Assembly (NCBI RefSeq): GCF_026017845.1
Contig: NZ_CP100416.1
Span: forward strand, 2,935,468 to 2,999,467
DNA: 64,000 bases
Direction of reading: 5' to 3'
Source of the DNA: Amycolatopsis mediterranei
GTDB taxonomy: Bacteria; Actinomycetota; Actinomycetes; Mycobacteriales; Pseudonocardiaceae
Positions 37,575-47,328 of the stretch are shown one piece after another (position 1 is the first letter of the stretch; each line of letters begins with the position of its first letter). Both the position numbers and the translations under genes were made by a program. Under the pieces are notes generated by a model, which did no database searches, was not told the DNA's origin, and worked only from the letters and a program-made list of their open reading frames with translations.

Positions 37575-38878
37575 CGGCGTTCGCGCGGCCGGCCGGCCCG
37601 CGATCCCTGGCCGCCCGGCGCGCGGCGGCCACCGCGGGCGAGACGGTGCTGCGCGGCGTGCTCGCCGAGGACGGCGCCCGGCTGCTCCTGCTGGTGCCCG
37701 ACCCGCACGCCCGGTTCGCCGCGGTGGAGCTCGCCGCGCCGTTCGCCGCTTCGGTGCTCGAAGACGGCTACGGCGTCTGCAGCTACGTCTTCGCGTGGAC
37801 GCCGTCGCGCGATCCGCTGCCGGCGTCCGGCGTGCTGGGCGGGTACCTCGAGGGCTTCGGCGACCTGCGGGTGCGGCCGGACGCGGCTTCGGCGATCCCG
37901 CTGGGCGACCGGACGTGGGCGGTCGTGGGCGACGCCGAGTGGCCGTCCGGGGCCGCCGCCGAACTGGCGCCGCGGGAGGTGCTGCGCGGGCAGCTCGCGG
38001 CGCTGGAGGGACTCGGCCTGGTGCCCTCGGTCGGCATCGAGCACGAGGTCGTGTTCCGGGACTCCCTCGGCGCGCCGCTCACGGCGCACGGCGTCGACTA
38101 CGCCCTCGGCGGCACCGAACGGCTGGCACCGCTGCTGCGCGACCTGCGGACGGACCTGGCCGAGGCCGGGCTCGGTGTCGAGTCCGCGCGGGCCGAGTGC
38201 CACCCGGGGCAGTACGAGATCGTGCTGCGCCACCGTGATGCTTTGGCCGCTTGTGACGACGTTCTGCTGCAGCAGCTGATCGTGCGGCGGGCGGCGGCTC
38301 GTCATGGCGTTACGGCGGACTATTTGGCTGCGCCTTCGGTCGGGCAGGGGAATTCCGGGCACGTGCATTTGTCGCTGTCCGCTGTGGACGGTTCGGAGCC
38401 GGATCTGCTGGGTGGGTTCCTGGCCGGTGTTCTGCGCGATGCCCGGGCGTTGACGGCGGTGTGGGCGCCGACGTGGAACTCCTATGTGCGGCTGCGGACG
38501 GCGCCGTTCTCGCCGCGGGAGGTTCGGTGGGGGCATGATGACCGGACTGCCGCGGTGCGGGTGGCCGGGGCGGCGGACAACCGGCGGCTGGAGTTTCGGT
38601 TTGCCGGTGCGGATGCTCAGCCGCATCTTGTGGTTGCGGCGCTGTTGGCTGCTGGGCGGTTCGGGTTGGAAGAAGGTCTGGTGGCGCCGGAGGCTGGGGT
38701 TTCTGCCGGGGCCTTGGCGGGTTCGCCTTGGGAGGCTTTGTCGCTTTTGGAGCGGGTTGGGGAGTTGTTGGGGGTGGATGTTGCTGCGCAGCTTTCTGCT
38801 TTGCTGACCGAGGAGATCGAGTCCGGTTTGGAGTCGGTTACCGACTGGCAGCGGCTGCGGGGTTCGCTGCGGTCTTGA
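37571..38878 (+). CDS. Glutamine-synthetase-family ligase (GlnA3/PuuA-like) in the siderophore operon
   Basis: A 435-residue glutamine synthetase-type ligase coupled by GTGA to the siderophore synthetase. The active-site blocks are present: SVGIEHEVVF near residue 157, AECHPGQYEI near 213, GQGNSGHVHLSLS near 258, and WNSYVRL followed later by WGHDDRTAAVRV and NRRLEFRFAGADAQPHL. Family members such as PuuA and GlnA3 attach glutamate to diamines (gamma-glutamyl ligation). Here it could ligate glutamate to the operon's diamine or act on the siderophore; a detoxifying role for excess cadaverine is also possible. From about 38230 the codon use drifts to G/T-ending codons. Confidence 0.85.
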   Translation: MTAFARPAGPRSLAARRAAATAGETVLRGVLAEDGARLLLLVPDPHARFAAVELAAPFAASVLEDGYGVCSYVFAWTPSRDPLPASGVLGGYLEGFGDLRVRPDAASAIPLGDRTWAVVGDAEWPSGAAAELAPREVLRGQLAALEGLGLVPSVGIEHEVVFRDSLGAPLTAHGVDYALGGTERLAPLLRDLRTDLAEAGLGVESARAECHPGQYEIVLRHRDALAACDDVLLQQLIVRRAAARHGVTADYLAAPSVGQGNSGHVHLSLSAVDGSEPDLLGGFLAGVLRDARALTAVWAPTWNSYVRLRTAPFSPREVRWGHDDRTAAVRVAGAADNRRLEFRFAGADAQPHLVVAALLAAGRFGLEEGLVAPEAGVSAGALAGSPWEALSLLERVGELLGVDVAAQLSALLTEEIESGLESVTDWQRLRGSLRS

Positions 38879-39061
38879 TTGTTCTTGCTCGTTCCGCCAA
38901 GGCCTTGCTGGGTTCCGCCACCCCGAAGCCGTCATTGTGACTACGGCCGGCGGCTGCCGCCGTCCGTGTTTTGGCTTCGGATCGGGGTTGCGGGGGGTCC
39001 GGGTGCCCCCGTGGGGCTGGTTCTTGCGTGCGGCTTGCCGTTTTTCGTTGGGCCGGAATGC

Positions 39062-40450
39062 TTACTTTGGGCGGATGTTCTGGTTGATGTGGAAGACGTT
39101 CTCCGGGTCGTACCTTCGCTTCACCGCTGCCAGCCTGTCGTAGTTGCCTCGGTAGGATGCCTGTACGCGGTCCTGGCCCTCCTCCATCATGAAGTTCACG
39201 TACGCTCCTCCCGCCGATGTCGGGTGCAGTTCCTCCCAGTAGTCGCGGGTCCACTGTGCGATGGCTTCAGCCTTCTCCGGGGCGGGATCGACTCCCACGA
39301 TCACGCCCGACCAGCCGCCCGATCGGTGGGGGAACGCCATTGCGTCCGGGGCGACTCGGCTCGCCGCGCCGTCGATCGGGTACAGGTGCATCGACGAGTG
39401 CATTGTCGGGAGTTTCTCGCCGTGCTTGAGGTGGATGTCGATTGCCTCGTCCGAGATCTCGTGGAAGACGTCCGCTCGCCAGTACCACTGCAAGCCGGCC
39501 GGGTACAGTGCGTCGAACGCTCCCTGCAACGCCGTATAGGGCATGCTCTGCAGGCCGACCAGCAGGGGCGTGCCGAACGAGCGGACCGGTTCCAGCACTT
39601 CCTCCGCCTTGTCGTGGGATCCCGTGTAACACCAGACGATTCCGCACGCCTTGCGGCCCCACAGCTGCTCCGGGAACGGTGGTGCGGGCGGCACCGTCAG
39701 CAAACCGAACCAGCCGTTCAGCTCCTCGGGCAGCGACGGCAGCAGCTCGCGGTACCAGCGCAGCACGTCCGGGGTGTCGGCCAGGTCGTACAGCACCGGG
39801 CCGCCGATGACCACGCCGTGCTCGCCGATGTCGTGGCAGCGGAACGTGAACGAGGTGACGACGCCGAAGTTGCCGCCGCCGCCGCGCAACGCCCAGAACA
39901 GGTCGGCGTGCTCGGACTCCGATGCGTGCGCGAAGGTGCCGTCGGCCAGGACGACGTCCGCGCCGAGCAGGTTGTCCACCGTCAGGCCGAAGCGGCGGGC
40001 CAGGTAGCCGATGCCGCCGCCGAGGGTCAAGCCCGCGACGCCGGTGGACGCGACGATGCCCGACGGGGTCGCCATGCCGAACGCGACCGTGGCGTGGTCG
40101 ACGTCGCCCCAGGTGCAGCCGGCGTCGGCGCGGACGGTGTGGTGCACCGGGTCGACGGTGGTGCTGCGCAGGCGGGACAGGTCGATGACGAGCGCTCCAT
40201 CGGCGACGCCGAGGCCGCCCGCGTTGTGGCCGCCGCCGCGCACCGCGAGGTCGAGGCCCTGGGCGCGGCCGTAGCGGACGCAGGCGACGACGTCGGCCGC
40301 GTCGCGGCAGTAGGCGATCGCCGCGGGCCGCTTGTCGATCATGGCGTTGTAGACGGCGCGGGCCTGGTCGTAGCCAGGGTCGGCCGGTGTGACGAGGTCG
40401 CCGCGCAGCGTGGCGGCCAGTTCCTCGTGCGGCAAGGCGGTGGTGGTCAT
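39062..40450 (-). CDS. FAD-linked berberine-bridge-type oxidoreductase
   Basis: A 462-residue flavoprotein with an N-terminal FAD_binding_4 domain and a C-terminal BBE segment (MEEGQDRVQASYRGNYDRL, then DPENVFHINQNIRP). The histidine for covalent FAD attachment is His75 in RGGGHNAGG; GMATPSGIVASTGVAGLTLGGGIG also fits. A second anchoring cysteine in the usual position is not clear. Such oxidases act on sugars, alkaloids or polyketides. The regulator gene directly upstream on the same strand (82 bp gap) may control it. The 3' end lies in a G/T-skewed region of the + strand. Confidence 0.9.
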   Translation of the reverse strand: MTTTALPHEELAATLRGDLVTPADPGYDQARAVYNAMIDKRPAAIAYCRDAADVVACVRYGRAQGLDLAVRGGGHNAGGLGVADGALVIDLSRLRSTTVDPVHHTVRADAGCTWGDVDHATVAFGMATPSGIVASTGVAGLTLGGGIGYLARRFGLTVDNLLGADVVLADGTFAHASESEHADLFWALRGGGGNFGVVTSFTFRCHDIGEHGVVIGGPVLYDLADTPDVLRWYRELLPSLPEELNGWFGLLTVPPAPPFPEQLWGRKACGIVWCYTGSHDKAEEVLEPVRSFGTPLLVGLQSMPYTALQGAFDALYPAGLQWYWRADVFHEISDEAIDIHLKHGEKLPTMHSSMHLYPIDGAASRVAPDAMAFPHRSGGWSGVIVGVDPAPEKAEAIAQWTRDYWEELHPTSAGGAYVNFMMEEGQDRVQASYRGNYDRLAAVKRRYDPENVFHINQNIRPK

Positions 40451-40532
40451 GGTGGGTTCCCTCTCGGATTTGCGGTACCGGAGGGAACGTAAGCAGCCGG
40501 CGTTCGCGCAGCGTTCGGTCCGTTCGCCCCGG

Positions 40533-43526
40533 TCAGGACGGGGCCACCACACCCAGGTCCGCCTCCGCCCGCCGCCGCAGGGCGGTGCTGCCCTGGGCGC
40601 GGGCCAGCTCCGCCGCCGCCCGCAGCCGGGGCCGCGGATCGGCGTCGTACGCCGCCCGCAGCCGCAGGACCTCCGGCAGCCACCAGCGGTCGTCACGGGC
40701 TTCACCGGCCGCCAGCGCCGCGTCCAGCGTCGCGCGGGCCGCCTCCGGGGCCGACAGCTCGGCGACCAGCGAAAGCCAGTACGGCATCCGGGCGAACGCT
40801 CCCTCCGCCTTCAGGTTCGCGACGCCCTCCTGCGCGGCGGCCAGCCCGGCCGCACCGCCGCGGGCCCAGCCGCCCAGGAGCAGCGCCCACTCGCGGTAGT
40901 ACGCGAAGCCGTACCGGTCGCACAGCGCCGTCAGCTCGGCCACCGCCGTCCCGAGTGCCCGGCGGTCGCGGCACATCTGGTGGGTGATCCCGGCGTACGC
41001 CAGCGCGATGGCCAGGCTGTACGGGTGGTCGATCCGGCGGGCGAGGGCGATCGCCCCGGCACCGGACGCCACGGCCGCGTCCCCGTGCCCGAGCAGCCAG
41101 TGGGCGTGCGCCGCCCAGGCCGGTCCGTGGACGTCCGGGCGGGTGCCGATCGGCCACGACGACGCGCCGCGCGTGCGTTCGGCGCCCAGGTCGAAGTGCC
41201 GCAGCGCCTCGGCCGGGTCGTGCCCGAGACTCAGCGACGACCCCGCGACGATGAAGTGCGCGGACCCGCCCTGCGCGGCGCTCGTGCCCGGCGCGAGGAG
41301 CCCGAGGGCGCGCTCGGCCGCCTCGTGGGCCTGGACCGTCCGGCCCTGGACGAACCGTGACGACCACAGCTCCAGCAGCGCGGTGAGCGCGGCCTCGGCG
41401 TCGCCCAGCGATTCGGCGAGCGCGAGCGAACGCTCCAAGGTGTGCTGCAGCTCGGGGGACGCGTAGCCCTGGTGGGCGTTGAGGGGACCGGCGAGCGCTT
41501 CGAGGACGGCCAGCTCGTCCCGGTCGCGGTTGCCGCTCGCCGGGCGGGCGCGGACGAGGTCCAGGGCTTCCCGCAGCAGCCGGATCGCCTCGGCGTGGGC
41601 GAACGTGCCCGCGGCGACGGCGGCCGCCCGCCGGTAGTGGGCGACGGCGCGGTCCGGGCGGCCGCCGCGGGCGTACTGCTCGGCCAGCTGCGCCGCCACG
41701 GCGTCGGTGTCCCCGGCGTGCAGCAGCTCAAGGCCCTGGGCCAGCCGCCGGTGCAGCAGCCACCGCCGCGGCGGGCTGACCTGCTGGTAAGCGGTCTCGC
41801 GCAGCAGGTCGTGGGTGAAGTCGTAGCTGCCGCCGGACTCGCGCACGATCCGGCGGCGCCACAGCTCGTCGACGGCGTCGACGACGGTGTCCGCATCGAG
41901 GTCGCTCGCCTCGGTGAGCAGCTCGAGGGTGACGTCCCGGCCGGCCGCGGCGGCGAGCCCGGCGATCTCGCGGGCGGCCGGGCCCGGTTGCTCCAGCCGC
42001 GTCCGCAGCACGGCGGCCAGCCCCTCGGCGGGCGGGGAATCGTGCGCCCGCAAGGCTTCGACGACGTAGAGGGGGTAACCGCCGGTGGCCGCGTGCAGCA
42101 GGTCACGGTCCGAAGTGGACAGTGGGCGCCCGGCGACCGCTTCGCCGAGGCGGGCCGTGCCGTCGGCGTCGAACGGGCGCAGCGGCAGCTCGGTCAGCCT
42201 GCCGTCGTCGCGCAGCTGGGCCGTCCAGGCCGCGCCGCCCCGGGCGGGGTCGCCGTCGCGCAGGGTCGCGGCGACCAGCAGTGGCGCGTCCGGCAGCAGG
42301 CCGAGGCAGAAGGTGAGGAACGCGCCCGTCTCTTCGTCGCACCACTGCGCGTTGTCGAGCACCAGCAGGACCGGCCGGCCGCCGGCGGTGAGCGCCCGGG
42401 CCAGTCCCTCGAAGAACCGCAGGCGCTGCCAGGCTTCGACGGCCACGTGCCCGCCGCCGGCCGTCCGGGTGCCCGGCAGCAGCCGGTCGACCTCGGCGCG
42501 CCACACCGGGTCCAGCGACGCCGCCGCCTTCTGCACGGCCGGGGTGCGCAGCCAGTCGGCCACCGGCGCCAGCGGGAGCCGGCCCGGCGTGCCGAAGCAC
42601 CGGCCGGCGGCCACGACCGCACCCTCGGCGCGGGCCGTTCCGGCCAGCTCGCGCACCAGCCGGGTCTTGCCGACCCCGGCGTCCCCGCGCACGAGGACGA
42701 GCCCGGCGCGGCCCGCCGCGGCCGTCCGCCAGAGCTCGCCGAGCCGGGCCAGCTCATCGGCGCGGCCGACGAGCCCGGGTGCGGCCGGCCGCCGGGGCTC
42801 GTGGTCCGGCCGGGCCAGCAGCCGCCGCAGCGCCGCGCGCGTCGGCTCGGCCGGGACGACGCCGAGTTCGCGCTCCAGGACCGACGCGCACCGGTGGTAG
42901 GTGCTGACCGCGCCCGCCCGGTCCCCGGCTTCGGCCTGCAGCTCCATCAGCGTCCGGTAACCGGTCTCTTCGAGGGGGCGCAGCGCGATCCGGCGGCGGG
43001 CCGCGGCGACCGCGGTGACAGGGTCGTCCGACGGCGTCCGGCCGATCAGGTCGCACAGCTCGACGCACTGGCGTTCGAGTTCGGCGCGGGCGGCCAGGAC
43101 CCAGTCCTCAGCCAGGCCGGGCAGCAGTTCGCCGCGGTAGGCCGCGAGCGCGGCCCGGGCGTGGCCGACGGCTTCCCCGGGTGCCCCGGCGGCCAGCGCG
43201 GCCCGGTGGGCGACGGTGAACTCCCGGACGTCCACGCGGCTCGTCGGCGAATCCTGCCAGCACAGGTCCTGCCCGGTGACCGTCAGCGAGGGCGGGTCGC
43301 CGAGCACGCGGCGCAGCTGGTGCAGCTCGCGGCGGAGGTTGGTCAGCGCCTGCGCGTCGGTGGAATCCGGCCAGAACAGCCCGGCGAGCAGGCGCCGGGG
43401 CTGCGCCCGGCCGGCGTGCAGGACGAGGTGGGCCACGAGCGCGACCGACCGCGGCGACCGCGTCAGCACGGCGCCGGACTCGTCGTCGGCGATCACCTGC
43501 TCGCCCAGCAGTGCGACGCGCAGCAC
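40533..43526 (-). CDS. BTAD/AAA-domain transcriptional regulator (SARP-like, large)
   Basis: A 997-residue regulator. The first about 240 residues hold a winged helix ([21 protein letters not shown]) and a bacterial transcriptional activator domain ([23 protein letters not shown], then [19 protein letters not shown]). An AAA_16 ATPase follows, with Walker [10 protein letters not shown] (Lys287) and Walker [19 protein letters not shown]. Tandem TPR-like repeats form the C-terminal half. Such proteins sense signals through the ATPase/TPR part and activate nearby genes; the berberine-type oxidase just downstream is the obvious candidate. Divergent from sthA. Confidence 0.9.
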   Translation of the reverse strand: MLRVALLGEQVIADDESGAVLTRSPRSVALVAHLVLHAGRAQPRRLLAGLFWPDSTDAQALTNLRRELHQLRRVLGDPPSLTVTGQDLCWQDSPTSRVDVREFTVAHRAALAAGAPGEAVGHARAALAAYRGELLPGLAEDWVLAARAELERQCVELCDLIGRTPSDDPVTAVAAARRRIALRPLEETGYRTLMELQAEAGDRAGAVSTYHRCASVLERELGVVPAEPTRAALRRLLARPDHEPRRPAAPGLVGRADELARLGELWRTAAAGRAGLVLVRGDAGVGKTRLVRELAGTARAEGAVVAAGRCFGTPGRLPLAPVADWLRTPAVQKAAASLDPVWRAEVDRLLPGTRTAGGGHVAVEAWQRLRFFEGLARALTAGGRPVLLVLDNAQWCDEETGAFLTFCLGLLPDAPLLVAATLRDGDPARGGAAWTAQLRDDGRLTELPLRPFDADGTARLGEAVAGRPLSTSDRDLLHAATGGYPLYVVEALRAHDSPPAEGLAAVLRTRLEQPGPAAREIAGLAAAAGRDVTLELLTEASDLDADTVVDAVDELWRRRIVRESGGSYDFTHDLLRETAYQQVSPPRRWLLHRRLAQGLELLHAGDTDAVAAQLAEQYARGGRPDRAVAHYRRAAAVAAGTFAHAEAIRLLREALDLVRARPASGNRDRDELAVLEALAGPLNAHQGYASPELQHTLERSLALAESLGDAEAALTALLELWSSRFVQGRTVQAHEAAERALGLLAPGTSAAQGGSAHFIVAGSSLSLGHDPAEALRHFDLGAERTRGASSWPIGTRPDVHGPAWAAHAHWLLGHGDAAVASGAGAIALARRIDHPYSLAIALAYAGITHQMCRDRRALGTAVAELTALCDRYGFAYYREWALLLGGWARGGAAGLAAAQEGVANLKAEGAFARMPYWLSLVAELSAPEAARATLDAALAAGEARDDRWWLPEVLRLRAAYDADPRPRLRAAAELARAQGSTALRRRAEADLGVVAPS

Positions 43527-43616
43527 CCGGATACGCTAGCCCTTCGGCGGGGCCGTGCGCGGATCTTCACCGGCCGGGGGTTGCGCCGGGACCGCCGGGT
43601 GCGCAGGCTCGACGTC

Positions 43617-45026
43617 GTGAGCGAGCACGAGTACGACCTCATCGTCATCGGTTCGGGCCCCGGCGGGCAGAAGGCCGCGATCGCCGCGGCGAAGCTCGGC
43701 AAGAAGGTGGCGGTCATCGACCGGCACGACATGGTCGGCGGGGTGTGCGTCAACACCGGCACGATCCCGTCCAAGACGCTGCGCGAAGCCGTGCTCTACC
43801 TGACCGGCATGAACCAGCGCGAGCTCTACGGCGCGAGCTACCGCGTCAAGCAGGACATCACCATCGCCGACCTGCTCGCCCGCACCCAGCACGTGGTCGG
43901 GCGCGAGGTCCAGGTCGTGCGCGCGCAGCTGATGCGCAACCACATCGACCTGGTCGACGGCATCGGCTCGTTCGCCGACCCGCACACCGTGCTGGTCGAA
44001 GGCCGGCACCGCGGCGACCGGCGGACGCTGTCGGCCGACCACGTCGTGATCGCCACCGGCACCCGGCCCGCGCGCCCGAAGCAGGTCGACTTCGACGCCG
44101 CCCGGGTGCTCGACTCCGACGAGATCCTGCGGCTCGAGCAGATCCCGTCGTCGCTGGTCGTGGTGGGCGCCGGGGTGATCGGGATCGAATACGCGTCGAT
44201 GTTCGCCGCCCTCGGTTCGCGGGTCACCGTGGTCGAGCAGCGCGAGCACATGCTCGACTTCTGCGACCCGGAGATCGTCGAGTCGCTCAAGTTCCAGCTG
44301 CGCGACCTCGGCGTCACGTTCCGCTTCGGCGAGAAGGTCGCGGACGTGGCGGTGTCCGACCACGCGACCATCACGACGCTGGTCAGCGGCAAGCGCATCC
44401 CGGCCGACGGCGTCATGTACTCGGCCGGCCGCCAGGGCATGACCGGCGAGCTCAACCTGGAGGCGGCGGGCCTGGCCGCGGACGAGCGCGGCCGGCTGGT
44501 GGTCGACGAGAACTACCGCACCCCGGTGCCGCACATCTACGCGGTCGGCGACGTGATCGGCTTCCCGGCACTGGCGGCGACGTCGATGGACCAGGGCAGG
44601 CTCGCGGCCTACCACGCGTTCGGCGAGCCGGCGCACGAGCTGGGCGCGCTGCAGCCGATCGGCATCTACACGATCCCGGAGATCTCCTACGTCGGCGCGA
44701 CCGAGGCCCAGCTGACGTCGTCGTCGGTGCCGTACGAGGTCGGCATCGCGCGGTACCGCGAACTGGCGCGCGGCCAGATCACCGGCGACAGCTACGGGAT
44801 GCTGAAGCTGCTGGTGTCCACGACGGACCGCAAGCTGCTGGGCGTCCACGTGTTCGGCACGGGCGCGACCGACCTGGTCCACATCGGACAGGCGGTGATG
44901 GGCTGCGGCGGCACGGTCGACTATCTCGTCGACGCGGTGTTCAACTACCCGACGCTTTCGGAGGCGTACAAGGTGGCGGCCCTGGACGCGACCAACAAGA
45001 TCCGGGCGCTGGAGCGCTTCTCCTGA
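43617..45026 (+). CDS. sthA: Soluble NAD(P) transhydrogenase
   Basis: A 469-residue flavoprotein disulfide-reductase fold enzyme that exchanges hydride between NADPH and NAD. The FAD motif [20 protein letters not shown] starts at residue 9 and the NAD motif [20 protein letters not shown] lies in the middle. In the usual CxxxxC redox centre only the first Cys remains: [10 protein letters not shown] has Thr in the second place, the known hallmark of SthA as opposed to lipoamide dehydrogenase. The GTG start at 43617 gives the standard N-terminus [12 protein letters not shown]. Confidence 0.94.
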   Translation: MSEHEYDLIVIGSGPGGQKAAIAAAKLGKKVAVIDRHDMVGGVCVNTGTIPSKTLREAVLYLTGMNQRELYGASYRVKQDITIADLLARTQHVVGREVQVVRAQLMRNHIDLVDGIGSFADPHTVLVEGRHRGDRRTLSADHVVIATGTRPARPKQVDFDAARVLDSDEILRLEQIPSSLVVVGAGVIGIEYASMFAALGSRVTVVEQREHMLDFCDPEIVESLKFQLRDLGVTFRFGEKVADVAVSDHATITTLVSGKRIPADGVMYSAGRQGMTGELNLEAAGLAADERGRLVVDENYRTPVPHIYAVGDVIGFPALAATSMDQGRLAAYHAFGEPAHELGALQPIGIYTIPEISYVGATEAQLTSSSVPYEVGIARYRELARGQITGDSYGMLKLLVSTTDRKLLGVHVFGTGATDLVHIGQAVMGCGGTVDYLVDAVFNYPTLSEAYKVAALDATNKIRALERFS

Positions 45027-45247
45027 GGCGGCCCGCGGCCGCACATGGCCGCGGCGCGGTGGATCGCGCCGCCGGAGGTCGACCCGCCTACGCCGCCGCC
45101 GCCAGGCGAAACAGACTCCGGCAAGCGGGCCCCGCAGGCCGTCGCCGCGTACCGGGCGAGCGTGCTGGAGCCGGCGTTCCTGGACCGGCGTCCCTACGGT
45201 CCCATGCGCACCACCGGCACCACGTGATCCGCCTGTCCCGAACCGGT

Positions 45248-45275
45248 TTGACACTCGTCTAGAACATATGTTCGA
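45248..45275 (+). promoter_or_regulatory. Promoter with LexA (SOS) box before the radical SAM gene
   Basis: TAGAACATATGTTCGA at 45260-45275 matches the mycobacterial-type LexA box TCGAACNNNNGTTCGA at 11 of its 12 fixed positions. A TTGACA -35-like hexamer lies at 45248-45253 just upstream, and the start codon follows 9 bp later. The Mycobacterium tuberculosis homologue (Rv2578c) belongs to the LexA regulon, so DNA-damage induction is likely. The 220 bp before it hold no convincing gene. Confidence 0.8.
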
Positions 45276-45283
45276 CTGACGCC

Positions 45284-47173
45284 GTGCGATGGGATCGGCA
45301 GCGGACAGGGGAGGGTGAACCGGCACTGCCCGGGCTCGAGGGCCTGGTGCGATCGGTGCGGTCACCGGAATTCGACGGCGTCACCTTTCACGAGGTGCAC
45401 GCGCGGTCGGTGCTGAACAAGGTGCCCGCCGGCTCCGAGGTGCCCTTCGGCTGGACCGTCAACCCCTACCGCGGCTGCTCGCACGCCTGCACCTACTGCC
45501 TCGAAGGCGGCACCCGGATCCTGATGGCCGACGGCCGCACGAAGGCGTTGTCCGATCTGAAGGTCGGCGACGAGATCTACGGCACCCGGGGCCACGGTGC
45601 GTCCCGGCGGCTGGTGCCGACCCGGGTCGAGGCGCACTGGACCACGCTGCGCGCCGCCTACCGCGTGACCCTCGAAGACGGCACCCGGCTCGTGGCCGGC
45701 GGCGATCACCGGTTCCTCACGAGCAAGGGCTGGAAACACGTCACCGGCAGCAAGTTCGGCGCCGCCCAGCGGCCGCACCTGGAGCCCGGCACCGAGCTGA
45801 TCGGGGTCGGCCGGTTCGCGCCGACGCCGGACGAGACGCTCGGCTACCGGGCCGGCTACCTGTGCGGGATGCTGCGCTCCGGCGGGTTCGCCGCGGAGCC
45901 GGACGCCGCCGCGCGGGCGCTGGAATACCTGCCGGACTTCGGGGCGTCGGTCGGTTTTCTCAAGGTACCGCCGGATCCGGACGCCCACTGGCAGCGCGGG
46001 TTCCTCGCCGGCGTCTTCGACCTCGCTGGCGATTACGGCCGGGGCGTCCTCGCGGTCGCGCACGACGAGCCCGAGATCGCCGACGCCTTCACCGCCGCGC
46101 TCGCCCGGTTCGGCTTCGCCCACCAGCTCGACGAGGTGCCGAAGTTCCCGACGCGCCAGGAGGTCCGGCTGCTCGGCGGGGTCGCCGAGGTGCTGCGGTT
46201 CTTCCACGTGAGCAACCCCGCCGTGCCGTGGAAGCGGTCGCTCGAAGGCGCGGCGATCGGTGCGAGCCGCCGCCGCGTGGAGGCGATCGAACCGCTCGGC
46301 CTGCAGCTGCCGCTGTTCGACATCACCACCGGCACCGGCGACTTCGTGGCCGACGGCATGGTCTCGCACAACTGCTTCGCCCGGAACACCCACACCTACC
46401 TCGACTTCGACGCCGGCCGCGACTTCGACACACAGGTCGTCGTCAAGATCAACGCCCCGCAGGTGCTGGCCGCGCAGCTGAAGAAGCCGTCGTGGCGGCG
46501 GGAGCACGTCGCGATGGGCACCAACACCGACCCCTACCAGCGCGCCGAGGGCCGCTATCGGCTGATGCCGGGCATCATCACCGCACTGGCGAGGTCCGGC
46601 ACGCCGCTGTCGGTGCTGACCAAGGGTACGGTGCTGGCCCGGGACCTGCCGCTGCTGCGCGACGTCGCCCGGGACGTGCCGGTGGGGCTCGCGGTGTCGA
46701 TCGCGCTGCTCGACGAGGAGCTGCAGCACCGCCTCGAACCCGGTACCCCGAGCCCGCGGGCGCGGCTGGAGCTGGTCCGCAAGGCGCGCGAGGCCGGGCT
46801 GCCGTGCTCGGTGCTGGTGGCGCCGGTGCTCCCGTGGCTGACCGACTCCGAGGAGGCGCTGGACGCGCTCTTCGCCCAGCTCGCCGACGTCGGCGCGACG
46901 AGCGTCACGGCGTTCGCGCTGCACCTGCGGCCCGGGGCGCGGGAGTGGTTCGGCCGCTGGCTGGCGGGCTCGCACCCGGAGCTCGTCCCGCGGTACCGGG
47001 AGCTGTACGCGCGGGGCAGTTACGTGCGGAAGGCCTACCGGGAGGGGCTCGCGGAGCGGGTCGGGCCGCTGCTGCGGCGGCACGGCCTGGACCGCAAGCC
47101 CGGTCTCGACGTGCGCGGTCCCGAACTGCCGGCGGCCGAGGCCGCGCCCGCGGAGCAGCTGCGCCTGCTCTGA
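45284..47173 (+). CDS. Intein-containing Rv2578c/SplB-like radical SAM protein
   Basis: A 629-residue precursor of the Rv2578c family (radical SAM proteins related to spore-photoproduct lyase). The N-extein carries RGCSHACTYC with Cys65 and Cys69 of the CxxxCxxC motif. An intein of 292 residues starts at Cys72 and ends VSHN, after which CFARNTHTYLD continues the host protein. Splicing rebuilds the third Cys of the iron-sulfur motif, so activity depends on it. The C-extein has NTDPYQRAEGRYRLM and the radical SAM barrel. A LexA box in front suggests a DNA-damage role. The GTG start is 9 bp after the box. Confidence 0.93.
   Translation: MRWDRQRTGEGEPALPGLEGLVRSVRSPEFDGVTFHEVHARSVLNKVPAGSEVPFGWTVNPYRGCSHACTYCLEGGTRILMADGRTKALSDLKVGDEIYGTRGHGASRRLVPTRVEAHWTTLRAAYRVTLEDGTRLVAGGDHRFLTSKGWKHVTGSKFGAAQRPHLEPGTELIGVGRFAPTPDETLGYRAGYLCGMLRSGGFAAEPDAAARALEYLPDFGASVGFLKVPPDPDAHWQRGFLAGVFDLAGDYGRGVLAVAHDEPEIADAFTAALARFGFAHQLDEVPKFPTRQEVRLLGGVAEVLRFFHVSNPAVPWKRSLEGAAIGASRRRVEAIEPLGLQLPLFDITTGTGDFVADGMVSHNCFARNTHTYLDFDAGRDFDTQVVVKINAPQVLAAQLKKPSWRREHVAMGTNTDPYQRAEGRYRLMPGIITALARSGTPLSVLTKGTVLARDLPLLRDVARDVPVGLAVSIALLDEELQHRLEPGTPSPRARLELVRKAREAGLPCSVLVAPVLPWLTDSEEALDALFAQLADVGATSVTAFALHLRPGAREWFGRWLAGSHPELVPRYRELYARGSYVRKAYREGLAERVGPLLRRHGLDRKPGLDVRGPELPAAEAAPAEQLRLL
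45497..46372 (+). other. Intein with degenerate LAGLIDADG endonuclease region
   Basis: In-frame intein of 292 residues. Block A is CLEGGTRILMADGRTKAL at the start (nucleophilic Cys1); block B is GGDHRFLTSKGW near residue 76 of the intein; the C-terminal blocks are VEAIEPLGLQLPLFDITTG and GDFVADGMVSHN followed by Cys+1. Between them, YLCGMLRSGG and FLAGVFDLAGDYG occupy the two LAGLIDADG positions, but the first lacks the usual acidic residue. The homing nuclease is therefore probably inactive while protein splicing should be intact. Confidence 0.88.
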
Positions 47174-47267
47174 AGTCCCTTGTGGACCCGGCGGGTGACG
47201 TACTGGGCCGTTCGGGGCGTTTGTGTCCCGGTGTCTTCGGTTTGCGGCAAAATGTCCGATCGTGTCG

Positions 47268-47297
47268 TTGTCGCCCTGCCTCACCGGCGCCTAACGT
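47268..47297 (+). promoter_or_regulatory. Sigma-70-like promoter candidate before the MerB-like gene
   Basis: TTGTCG at 47268-47273 and TAACGT at 47292-47297 are 18 bp apart and lie 32 bp before the start codon. The match was judged by eye in a 155-bp intergenic region. Confidence 0.4.
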
Positions 47298-47328
47298 CGA
47301 AGGGATCGATCCCGAAAGGAGCCGGACG

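Noticed and set aside
45045..45227. A 60-codon frame between sthA and the radical SAM gene
   Set aside because: Pro/Ala-rich, no ribosome-binding site, no family resemblance; the region seems to be spacer before the LexA-controlled promoter.
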